A DNA stretch of 47,731 bases from Shimia ponticola (GTDB lineage Bacteria; Pseudomonadota; Alphaproteobacteria; Rhodobacterales; Rhodobacteraceae): assembly GCF_007995215.1 (NCBI RefSeq), contig NZ_VCDK01000010.1, positions 1-47,731 on the forward strand. The letters run 5' to 3'. This document shows, piece after piece, positions 37,662-44,940 of the stretch. A model generated the notes under the pieces. That model did no database searches, was not told the origin of the DNA, and saw only the letters and a list, made by a program, of their open reading frames with translations. Positions within the stretch are counted from its first letter, which is position 1; each line of letters starts with the position of its first letter. Both the position numbers and the translations under genes were made by a program.

Positions 37662-39047
37662 ATGAGCAGCATGCTGGACCGCCTGCCCCCTTATTTCAAC
37701 ATTGATGCCGAGGCATCCGAGGCTGCCCTGCCCCCGCCTGTCGGGACATCTGACTTTGCCCAGATCGCCGCGGCCTGTGCCCAAGGGCGCGCAGACCTGA
37801 TCGGGCGGGGTCTGGATGACAGCGGGGCGAAATCGCTGCGCCTGTTCTCGACTTGGGAAATCACCAAATACCTGATCCCCGTCGCCACCCCGCATTTTCG
37901 CCGCGTATTGAAACAGAACCCCGACCTGCCCCAAGGCCGATCCGAGACCGAGGGAGGCGCCAAGTGGTTCACCCTCGATGAGGTCCTGCGCCTGCGCGCG
38001 TTCTTTGGCAGTCAGGGATCGAAGGCCAAGGAATACCTGCCCTACCGGCCCAAAGGCCTGCCCGCCAAGATCTGCGCTGTCGCCAACTTCAAAGGGGGCG
38101 TGGGCAAGACATCGACGGCCGCGCACCTGGCCATGTCAGCGGCGCTGGATGGCTACAAGGTACTGGTGATTGATCTGGATTCCCAAGGGTCCATGACCTC
38201 GATCTTTGGCGGCGCGCCTGCGGATGAATGGCAGACGGTCTTTCCCCTGCTCGCGCGCCATTACGGCAGCCACCTGCAATCGGAAAACGCCGCTCGGGTG
38301 GCCCGGGGCGATGCGCCCCAACCTCTGGATGACACGCTGGCCGAGGCGATGAAGATCAGCGCCGGTGACCTGATCCAGAAAACCCACTGGCCCAATATCG
38401 ACCTGATCGGCGCACAGCTGAACCTCTACTGGGCTGAATTCCAGATCCCCGTCTGGCGCATGAACGGGCGTGGCTGGAAGCTGTGGGATGCGCTGACGGA
38501 TCGGCTTGAGGCGGACGGTGTGCTCGACGCCTATGACATCGTTTTCCTCGATACGCCCCCTGCCCTGGGCTACCTGACGATCAACGGTCTGGCGGCTGCC
38601 GACATCCTGCTGGTGCCTCTGGGCGCGTCCTTTCTCGAGTTCGACAGTACCGGCCGGTTCTTTGACATGCTGCAATCGACGTTTTCTAGCATCGAGGACA
38701 GCGAGAACATGGCGGCGCGGGCCTTGGGCACCGAAGAGCTGGCTTTTGAATGGGACGCCGTGCAGGCCGTCATCACGCGCTATGACGGCGCGCAACAGGC
38801 CGAACTTGCGGCGCTGATGCAGGCCTATCTGGGGCGCACCCTGTCGCTGCAACGCCAAGAGGTCACAGCGCTGATCGGGCAAGCGGGCGAACAGGTCGCC
38901 GGCATCTACGAGGCGGATTATCGCGACTTCAACCGCGAGACCTATGCCCGGGGGCGCGAGACCTTTGATGCGACCTATGGGGCCTTCAAACGGCTGCTCT
39001 ATGGCACCTGGAAGCGGGATGAGAACGGGGTGGCAACGAATGGTTAA
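37662..39047 (+). CDS. parA: plasmid partition ATPase ParA
   Basis: A 461-residue type Ia ParA: a long N-terminal part with a MerR-like or HTH-type DNA-binding region (WFTLDEVLRLRAFFG at 102-116) and then the ATPase. The deviant Walker A motif KGGVGKT is at 144-150, VLVIDLDSQGSMT follows as the A' motif, and IVFLDTPPALG is Walker B. It moves plasmid copies apart with ParB and, in this class, usually represses its own operon. The ATG at 37662 was preferred (MSSMLDRLPPYF matches relatives); a TTG at 37584 would add 26 residues. Confidence 0.92.
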   Translation: MSSMLDRLPPYFNIDAEASEAALPPPVGTSDFAQIAAACAQGRADLIGRGLDDSGAKSLRLFSTWEITKYLIPVATPHFRRVLKQNPDLPQGRSETEGGAKWFTLDEVLRLRAFFGSQGSKAKEYLPYRPKGLPAKICAVANFKGGVGKTSTAAHLAMSAALDGYKVLVIDLDSQGSMTSIFGGAPADEWQTVFPLLARHYGSHLQSENAARVARGDAPQPLDDTLAEAMKISAGDLIQKTHWPNIDLIGAQLNLYWAEFQIPVWRMNGRGWKLWDALTDRLEADGVLDAYDIVFLDTPPALGYLTINGLAAADILLVPLGASFLEFDSTGRFFDMLQSTFSSIEDSENMAARALGTEELAFEWDAVQAVITRYDGAQQAELAALMQAYLGRTLSLQRQEVTALIGQAGEQVAGIYEADYRDFNRETYARGRETFDATYGAFKRLLYGTWKRDENGVATNG

Positions 39048-39061
39048 CCACTGTGCGAAAC

Positions 39062-39077
39062 GTTTCGCGCGCGAAAC
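39062..39077. promoter_or_regulatory. parS: parS-like palindrome between parA and parB
   Basis: GTTTCGCGCGCGAAAC is a perfect 16-bp palindrome in the 51 bp between parA and parB. It overlaps a second palindrome GCGAAACGTTTCGC (39055-39068), extending the site. An identical 16-mer lies inside parB. Its GTTTC...GAAAC ends match the general form of ParB sites. Confidence 0.75.
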
Positions 39078-39098
39078 AAACGCGGAAAGGACGCTCTG

Positions 39099-40067
39099 AT
39101 GGCCAAACGTAAACGTCTGGGGCCCGTCGATGCCTTTGCGGCCACACCTGCGCCCGAGGTGAAGTCAGCCTTGTCGGCCCGCCCGCCAATTGCTGTGCAG
39201 GCCGCAGAGGCCGCCAGCGCAGATGCTTTTGACCGTGTGGTTGAGGCGATGGAAACCGCCCGCGCCGAAGGGCGGTTGGTGCAGAAGTTGCCGCTGGATC
39301 AGATCGTCGCCGATCACCTGATCCGCGATCGCCTGGCCGTTGATGACACCGAGATGGAGGCTCTGAAGGAGAGCCTGCGCAATCGCGGTCAGCAGACACC
39401 GATCGAGGTCGTGCAGCTTGCGCCGGATCGCTTTGGCTTGATCTCGGGCTGGCGGCGGCTGCATGCCTTACGTGCGCTGAAATCAGACTCTGTTCTGGCC
39501 CGATTGATCACACCGGGCACCGAGGCCGAGGCCTATGTCGCCATGATTGAGGAAAACGAAATTCGGGTGGGTCTGTCCTATTATGAACGCGCCCGGATCG
39601 TGCTGCGTGCCGAGCAGGAAGGTGTCTATCCCACCCGAAAAGCGGCTTTGCAGAGTCTCTTTGCAAATGTTTCGCGCGCGAAACGTTCCAAGATCGGGTC
39701 TTTCGTGACGGTGGTCGAAGCGCTGGATGATGTTCTGCGCTTTCCGACGGATTTGGGCGAGCGTCTGGGCCTGCAAGTCGCCAAGGCAATCGAGGCTGGG
39801 CGCGGGGATGATCTGCGCGCGGTGCTGGACGCGCCTGTCGTCGATGCCGGTCAGGAACAAGAGCGCTTGCGCCGCGTGATTGATACGCCGGACCTGTCAG
39901 CTCTGCCTGTCCAAAAAATGGTCCGGGCGAAACCGCCCAAACCCGCGCCCCCACGAGGCGAGATCGACGTGAATGAGGCGGAAAACGAGATCCGTCTGTC
40001 TGGCCCCGGCGTGACCGAGGGGTTCAAGGCCGCATTGCGCGCGTGGTTGGATCGTTCAGTTTCGTAG
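39099..40067 (+). CDS. parB: plasmid partition protein ParB
   Basis: A 322-residue ParB. The N-terminal ParB/Srx CTPase domain includes LPLDQIVADHLIRDR, the region around GLISGWRRLHALRAL (box II) and MIEENEIRVGLSYYERARI (box III, 148-166). The helix-turn-helix follows with KAALQSLFANVSRAKRSKIGSF. It would load at parS and drive segregation with ParA. The gene lies 51 bp after parA and itself contains a copy of the parS-like palindrome at 39669-39684, in codons for the HTH segment. Confidence 0.93.
   Translation: MAKRKRLGPVDAFAATPAPEVKSALSARPPIAVQAAEAASADAFDRVVEAMETARAEGRLVQKLPLDQIVADHLIRDRLAVDDTEMEALKESLRNRGQQTPIEVVQLAPDRFGLISGWRRLHALRALKSDSVLARLITPGTEAEAYVAMIEENEIRVGLSYYERARIVLRAEQEGVYPTRKAALQSLFANVSRAKRSKIGSFVTVVEALDDVLRFPTDLGERLGLQVAKAIEAGRGDDLRAVLDAPVVDAGQEQERLRRVIDTPDLSALPVQKMVRAKPPKPAPPRGEIDVNEAENEIRLSGPGVTEGFKAALRAWLDRSVS
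39669..39684. promoter_or_regulatory. parS: parS-like palindrome inside parB
   Basis: The second exact copy of GTTTCGCGCGCGAAAC lies within the parB coding region. Two identical 16-bp palindromes 607 bp apart and confined to the partition locus are not expected by chance, which supports their role as ParB-binding sites. Confidence 0.7.
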
Positions 40068-40105
40068 GGCTTATACGGTGCCATAGACGATTTTTGGGGT
40101 GGCGC

Positions 40106-40121
40106 GTTTCCCGTGCGAAAC
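40106..40121. promoter_or_regulatory. degenerate parS-like site downstream of parB
   Basis: GTTTCCCGTGCGAAAC differs from the two upstream palindromes at two inner positions. It lies between parB and the convergent phosphatase gene and could be a weaker ParB site. Confidence 0.4.
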
Positions 40122-40128
40122 ATCCGGC

Positions 40129-40902
40129 TCAGGCCTGGACCATCTCGATCGTCCCGTCTGGCGCAATCAGCGCGGCAGTCAGGCGTCCCGTGGCGTAAGC
40201 ACCAGTGTCGACCGCAATCCGGCCTTGCCCATCTGATCCGGGGCGGTCTGTGATCGTATGGCCATGGGCAATCCACTGACCGTCGGTGCGGGGGGTCGCG
40301 GCAAAATCCGGATGCCCCCAGAGCAGGGTGTTCACATCCTGTTCATCCATGTCGCGCCCCGGATCGGCAGCGGCATGGACAACGTGAAGATTGCCAGACT
40401 GCCAATGGGTGGGGCGCGCGCGCAGCCAGCTAGTCAGCCCATCGGGCATCGCGTCACGCAGGTCGATGGCGGCTTGTGTCAGCTGCGCATCACTGGCGGC
40501 TTCTCCGAACCCTCCGATGCCATAGCTTGCAAGGGTTTGCAGGCCGCCATGGCGCAGCCAGCGTCGCCCTTTCCGGGTGGGGTTGTCCAGAAAGGACAGC
40601 ATGAATTGTTCATGATTGCCGAGCAGGCAGATCAGGCTTTCATGGGCCTGTTCCCAGGCCATCACCTGTGCCAGCACAGAGGCGCTTTCGTCGCCGCGGT
40701 CGATATAGTCTCCGACCATGATGATATCGGTGTCTTGGGCGCGCTGCTCGATCTGCTCCATCAACCGTATCAAAAGATCAAAGCGGCCATGTATATCTCC
40801 AATCACCCAAACGGCGCGCTTGGGGGTCGGTGGATCAAAGCGCGCAGGCGGGGGTACATCACGCGGTGCTGATGGAAGCAGCCTAGACAAGAAACGTTTC
40901 AT
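40129..40902 (-). CDS. metallophosphoesterase, PPP-type phosphatase
   Basis: A 257-residue calcineurin-like phosphatase with the full set of metal motifs: GDIHG (35-39), GDYIDRG (64-70) and GNHE (95-98), and HGH near the C-terminus (WIAHGHT). This is the bacterial PPP/lambda-phosphatase type, which acts on phosphoserine, phosphothreonine and in some members phosphotyrosine. It stands between parB and the exopolysaccharide export genes, and no Wzb tyrosine phosphatase is seen, so it could oppose the Wzc-type kinase; that link is inference. It is divergent from yjbH and converges with parB. Confidence 0.88.
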   Translation of the reverse strand: MKRFLSRLLPSAPRDVPPPARFDPPTPKRAVWVIGDIHGRFDLLIRLMEQIEQRAQDTDIIMVGDYIDRGDESASVLAQVMAWEQAHESLICLLGNHEQFMLSFLDNPTRKGRRWLRHGGLQTLASYGIGGFGEAASDAQLTQAAIDLRDAMPDGLTSWLRARPTHWQSGNLHVVHAAADPGRDMDEQDVNTLLWGHPDFAATPRTDGQWIAHGHTITDRPGSDGQGRIAVDTGAYATGRLTAALIAPDGTIEMVQA

Positions 40903-41113
40903 AGCTGCACTTTGTCAGGCCTTAGAATTCTCTGCCAGAGGGTCTGGGCATTTTGCGGCGCGCCAGGATCGTCAATCGGCCTCTTGACGGCAAAAAAGGA
41001 AGGGCGAGATCCGCCGTGGCGTGTGGCCCCGGTGGGGCTCGCAGGCGGGGTTCAGGCCCTGCGGGTGTCGATGCAATCATGCCACGTTTGCCAAGTCTCT
41101 GGCGGCCGATTCT

Positions 41114-41122
41114 TGTGGATAA
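41114..41122 (-). promoter_or_regulatory. perfect DnaA box upstream of yjbH
   Basis: TGTGGATAA, the reverse complement of the DnaA consensus TTATCCACA, lies 50 bp before the yjbH start in the 269-bp divergent region between the phosphatase and yjbH. It may be a DnaA-binding regulatory site. Confidence 0.45.
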
Positions 41123-41171
41123 CCAGTCAGCCCGCTATCGCAGGAAGCATCGAACAAGGGATGCGCGGTCA

Positions 41172-43430
41172 ATGATCTCCCAGTTTTTACAGGTGTCCTG
41201 GGGATACATTTGCAAGACGGGTGCAGCCTGTTTTGCGGCCAGCCCTGCCGCCCGTCTCGGGGCCCTGTCGCTGGTCTGTGCATCTGGTCTGCTCGGTCTT
41301 CTGTCGCAGCCAGTTTCGGCCCAGGATCGGGCGGGTACCCTGTCTGATCAGGCGCGGCTTGCAGATCGCCCGCATCTTTCGTTTTTCGGCACACCCGGCC
41401 TCATGGATATGCCCACGGCAGGGGCAATGGCGGATGCGGATCTGGCCCTGTCAGCGGCGTATTTCGGCCCGACAACACGAACAAATCTGGCCTTTCAGGT
41501 CAGCCCCCGTTTGACAGCGGCGTTTCGCTATGTGCGCACCGATAGAGGGCCTGGGCGGCGCGATGACTTCGACCGCAGCTTTGATCTGATCTATCAGATC
41601 GCCCGCGAAGGGACGTATCGTCCGGCTGTGGCTGTCGGGATCCGCGACTTTGGCGGGACGGGCTTGCAGAGCGCGGAATACCTCGCTGCCACCAAATCAT
41701 TCTCTGGACCGCGTCTGGGCAACGTGCAGGTGACCGCCGGGCTGGGGTGGGGGCGTCTTGCGTCGCAGGGCGGACAACGCAATCCTTTGGGGGTCTTCTC
41801 TTCGGCATTTGAAACGCGGCCGGCGGCTGATTTCGGGCAGGGCGGGTCGTTTGAGTTTGATCAGCTTTTCCGGGGTGATGTGGCCGCCTTTGGGGGCCTG
41901 GCGTGGTCTCCGAATGACCGCTGGACGATGATGCTCGAATATTCTTCGGACGCCTATTCCCGCGCCGTGGACGATAACGTCCTTGACCGCCGGTCATCGG
42001 TCAATGTCGGCACGTCCTACAAACTGTCCGAAGCTGCCGATGTCGGTCTCTATTACATGTATGGCAGCGAACTTGGTTTCCGCATCAACTATGTGCTGAA
42101 CCCCAAGGTGCCTCCGGCGGCCTCAGGGGTCGAACCTGGTCCGCAACCCGTCATGGTTCGTCCTGCGCGCGCCGCCGCTCCCGGGCTTTGGGATACCGCT
42201 TGGGTTGCCAATCCCCAGACCCAAGGCGTGCTTGAGACCGCGGTTCTGGGGGTGCTGTCGCCCGAGGGGCTCGCGCTCGAAGATTTGACCGTGACGGCGA
42301 CCTCGGCCCGTGTTGCGCTGCGCAACCAGCGCTTTGGCCAATCCGCGCAAGCGGTCGGTCGCGCGGCCCGCGCGCTGACGCGGGCACTGCCGCCATCGGT
42401 CGAGACCTTTGTCATCGTTCTGGTCGAGCAGGGCATGCCAACGACGCAGGTGACGATCCAGCGCAGCGATCTCGAAGAGCTTGAATTCGCGCCTGACAAT
42501 GCATGGCAGTCCTATGTGCGCGCCCGGATCGAGGATGCGGGGGATCAGCGAAATGCCCGTCGGTCCATCGCGGCGCCGAAGCTGACCTTTTCTGTGACAG
42601 GCTATTTCAACCCGTCGCTGTTCGACCCTAACGAGCCTGTGCTCTATGATGCCGGCTTGCGCTTTGGCGCCCGCTACGAGCCGCTTCCGGGCTGGGCATT
42701 GCAGGCGAGCCTGCGTCAGCCGTTGGTCAGCAACCGGGACAACACGAACCGGGTCTCGAACTCGGTATTGCCCTTCGTGCGATCCGAAGAGGACGACTAC
42801 AACCGGGGCAATGATCCCAAGCTCGATGAACTGACGCTGGCGCATTACTTTCGTCCCGGGCGCAATCTTTATGGACGGGTGACGGCAGGCTATCTCGAGA
42901 CCGCCTTTGCCGGCGTGTCGGGCGAAATTCTCTGGAAGCCCCAAGGGTCGCGACTGGCCTTGGGCGTTGAGTTGAACGCGGTCCATCAGCGCCAACCCGG
43001 CGCGCTCTTTGAACTGGGCGAAGGGGTCTATGACAACGACGCGATCACGGGCCATGCCTCTGCCTATTACGATTTCGAGAACGGGTTCCGCGCCCAGGTC
43101 GATGTCGGGCGCTACCTTGCCGAAGACTGGGGCGGTACGTTCACCCTGGCGCGGGAATTCGACAATGGCTGGGAAGTCGGCGCCTATGCGACGTTTACCG
43201 ATGTGAGCTTTGATGATTTTGGCGAAGGCTCCTTCGACAAGGGGATTTTCATCACGATTCCACTGTCATGGACCCTTGGGCAGCCGTCCCGCGCGGCCCG
43301 GACCAGCGTGATCCAACCCATCCTGCGTGATGGCGGCGCGAGGGTAGAGGTGTCAGACCGGCTTTATGATCTTGTCCGCCAGGACAGTGATCCGCAACTG
43401 GGCGACAGTTGGGGGAGGTTCTGGCGATGA
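41172..43430 (+). CDS. yjbH: YjbH-family outer-membrane exopolysaccharide protein
   Basis: A 752-residue exported protein of the YjbH (DUF940) family. An N-terminal hydrophobic stretch ends in a likely signal-peptidase site VSA-QD (about residue 52), then HLSFFGTPGLMDMPTAGAM opens the mature part, as typical for the family. The mature region is rich in aromatic, alternating beta strands, consistent with an outer-membrane barrel. In E. coli, yjbEFGH directs an exopolysaccharide. The ATG at 41172 is chosen as the first before the signal segment, with a poor ribosome site; the frame is open to 40953. Its stop overlaps the yjbF ATG (ATGA). Confidence 0.88.
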   Translation: MISQFLQVSWGYICKTGAACFAASPAARLGALSLVCASGLLGLLSQPVSAQDRAGTLSDQARLADRPHLSFFGTPGLMDMPTAGAMADADLALSAAYFGPTTRTNLAFQVSPRLTAAFRYVRTDRGPGRRDDFDRSFDLIYQIAREGTYRPAVAVGIRDFGGTGLQSAEYLAATKSFSGPRLGNVQVTAGLGWGRLASQGGQRNPLGVFSSAFETRPAADFGQGGSFEFDQLFRGDVAAFGGLAWSPNDRWTMMLEYSSDAYSRAVDDNVLDRRSSVNVGTSYKLSEAADVGLYYMYGSELGFRINYVLNPKVPPAASGVEPGPQPVMVRPARAAAPGLWDTAWVANPQTQGVLETAVLGVLSPEGLALEDLTVTATSARVALRNQRFGQSAQAVGRAARALTRALPPSVETFVIVLVEQGMPTTQVTIQRSDLEELEFAPDNAWQSYVRARIEDAGDQRNARRSIAAPKLTFSVTGYFNPSLFDPNEPVLYDAGLRFGARYEPLPGWALQASLRQPLVSNRDNTNRVSNSVLPFVRSEEDDYNRGNDPKLDELTLAHYFRPGRNLYGRVTAGYLETAFAGVSGEILWKPQGSRLALGVELNAVHQRQPGALFELGEGVYDNDAITGHASAYYDFENGFRAQVDVGRYLAEDWGGTFTLAREFDNGWEVGAYATFTDVSFDDFGEGSFDKGIFITIPLSWTLGQPSRAARTSVIQPILRDGGARVEVSDRLYDLVRQDSDPQLGDSWGRFWR

Positions 43431-44182
43431 CGGCGATGAACCTCTTTGGCCGTTTGCGGCATCTGGGGGCGGTCCTGATCCTCGGCAGCGTTCTGAGCGG
43501 CTGTGGCGAGGTCTATTCCTATCGCTCGCCTGCGCCGGGGGATGTCCCGGTTGCCAGCGGTGCCGTTGCGCAGCGCCCGTCCTTGGGGTCCCTGGGGTCT
43601 CTGTTCCGGCGTCCACCGCCGCCGCCGACACCAGAGCAGGTGCTCACTCCGCAGGTCCTGGCGGGGATCACCACGCCCTATCTGCTCGTGACCTTTGAAA
43701 CCAATGGCAGCTTTGAACCTGCAAGGAACTGGGGTGGCTTTGCCATTGCCGGGCAAAATGGCGATGTGGTGACATGGGTCGAGGGCACGGCACGCACGAT
43801 GTCCTTCACACAGGCTGGCGTTTTGCGGGCCACGCGCGGCTTTGGCCGGGATGTCATGACCACCGATACGCGCGCCCTTGATCGTGTGATCGCAGGCGGC
43901 GCCGCCGGACAGTCGCAGGCGCTTCGGGTGCATCGCCTTCTTAACGGCGAAAACAAGATTCAGGCCGTCGGGCTGGTGTGCCGGATTTCGAACCGCGGAC
44001 CGGCAACGGTGCGTTTGCTGACCGGGACCTTTGCAACCCGCCTGATCGAAGAGGCATGTCTGACGGGCGCGGGCACAGAGATTATCAATCGGTTCTGGCT
44101 GGATCAAAACAACCAGATCCGACAATCCGAACAGTGGGTCAGCCCCGAACTGGGCCGCATTCGCGTACAGCGCTTGCGTTAA
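43427..44182 (+). CDS. yjbF: YjbF-family exopolysaccharide lipoprotein
   Basis: A 251-residue lipoprotein of the YjbF/GfcB family. The lipobox LSGC ends the signal peptide at about residue 25, followed by the Pro/Ser linker and the domain region TPYLLVTFETNGSFEPARNWGGFA, a family signature. It is expected in the outer membrane, facing the periplasm, and to work with YjbH and YjbE in exopolysaccharide secretion. The ATG at 43427 was chosen for the ATGA overlap with yjbH and a GAGG site upstream. The next gene, yjbE, comes 290 bp later. Confidence 0.9.
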   Translation: MTAMNLFGRLRHLGAVLILGSVLSGCGEVYSYRSPAPGDVPVASGAVAQRPSLGSLGSLFRRPPPPPTPEQVLTPQVLAGITTPYLLVTFETNGSFEPARNWGGFAIAGQNGDVVTWVEGTARTMSFTQAGVLRATRGFGRDVMTTDTRALDRVIAGGAAGQSQALRVHRLLNGENKIQAVGLVCRISNRGPATVRLLTGTFATRLIEEACLTGAGTEIINRFWLDQNNQIRQSEQWVSPELGRIRVQRLR

Positions 44183-44413
44183 GCTTGGCCAAGACGCTCT
44201 TGCCCGGAGGGATATTTCAAAGCCCCATGGCGGCTGCCGCGCGGCGATTCGAGGGGCCTGTTCAGGTCTCGTGGAGAATGCATAGGGGCCAGTTTGAAAA
44301 AGCGCCTGATCGGTTCGGCCGGCCCCGCGATATGCCCGCGATATGACCGTTAACTGTGCGCTTTTCGCCTGATCGGCTTGCGATCGCCAGTGATCTCGCG
44401 GTCCCGAATTGAC

Positions 44414-44458
44414 CTTTGCATGGGGGTAAGCAAAGTGATAACCACATGTTGCATGCAA
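44414..44458 (+). promoter_or_regulatory. structured leader with two inverted repeats before yjbE
   Basis: Upstream of the yjbE ribosome site lie CTTTGC-N10-GCAAAG (44414-44435) and the palindrome TTGCATGCAA (44449-44458). They could form hairpins in the leader or be operators. The 290-bp spacer from yjbF suggests a separate promoter for yjbE; no clear -35/-10 pair is seen. Confidence 0.4.
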
Positions 44459-44472
44459 TTTGGAGTTAACCA

Positions 44473-44652
44473 ATGAAAAAGCTATTCGCTCTTGCGACGG
44501 TTGCCGTTTTGGCATCGACCTCGATCGCGTCGGCACAGGCTGTCCAGCCTCTGGACACCACCGTTTCGACACAGACTCTGCCCATTCCGCTGATCGTTCT
44601 GGGTATTGGCGGTCTGTTCGCCATTGCTGGTTCGTCGTCCGGTTCGGATTGA
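44473..44652 (+). CDS. yjbE: YjbE-like small secreted protein
   Basis: A 59-residue protein with a clear signal peptide: MKKLFALATVAVLASTSIASA, cleavage near ASA-QA at residue 22, followed by a short mature part with a hydrophobic stretch (LPIPLIVLGIGGLFAIAG) and a Gly/Ser tail. This size and layout match YjbE, the small exported partner in the yjb exopolysaccharide operon. GGAG lies 8 bases before the ATG. A strong terminator at 44689-44726 follows, so it can be transcribed as its own short, probably abundant, mRNA. Confidence 0.75.
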   Translation: MKKLFALATVAVLASTSIASAQAVQPLDTTVSTQTLPIPLIVLGIGGLFAIAGSSSGSD

Positions 44653-44688
44653 TCTGACAGCTAGATCTATTTGATCTCAAGAATCCTG

Positions 44689-44726
44689 AAATCCCCCTGT
44701 ACGGCTCTCCGTGCAGGGGGATTTTG
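44689..44726 (+). terminator. strong intrinsic terminator after yjbE
   Basis: A long stem AAATCCCCCTGTACGG / CCGTGCAGGGGGATTT with one mismatch and a 4-base loop CTCT is followed by TTGCGTTT. Position and strength make it the end of the yjb transcript. Confidence 0.9.
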
Positions 44727-44812
44727 CGTTTGGGGATTTTGTGTGTGCGGCCTGCAGACGGCGCTGGTGCTGTGCTGGGACGCAGTTGTCTCAGGTGCTC
44801 TGAGGTGCCTTA

Positions 44813-44843
44813 GGGTATCTGTGGGGGTATCCTTGGGGTATCT
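44813..44843 (+). repeat. three GGGTATC repeats upstream of the Wza-like gene
   Basis: GGGTATCT, GGGTATCC and GGGTATCT occur at 44813, 44825 and 44836, spaced 12 and 11 bp, i.e. about one helical turn. They lie 98-128 bp before the export gene and just upstream of a DnaA box, a layout that suits cooperative binding of a regulator. Confidence 0.5.
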
Positions 44844-44853
44844 CTGCGACAAT

Positions 44854-44862
44854 TGTGGATAA
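44854..44862 (-). promoter_or_regulatory. perfect DnaA box upstream of the Wza-like gene
   Basis: TGTGGATAA (reverse complement of TTATCCACA) lies 79 bp before the export gene. With the following CTT it shares 12 bp with the origin's DnaA-box context on the opposite strand. Confidence 0.45.
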
Positions 44863-44940
44863 CTTGCTTCGAACGGGGTTGTTTTTCTTGAAGTCCATAG
44901 CGCCATCTGGGAGAGGATTTCTCCAAGATACGGGGGAGAG

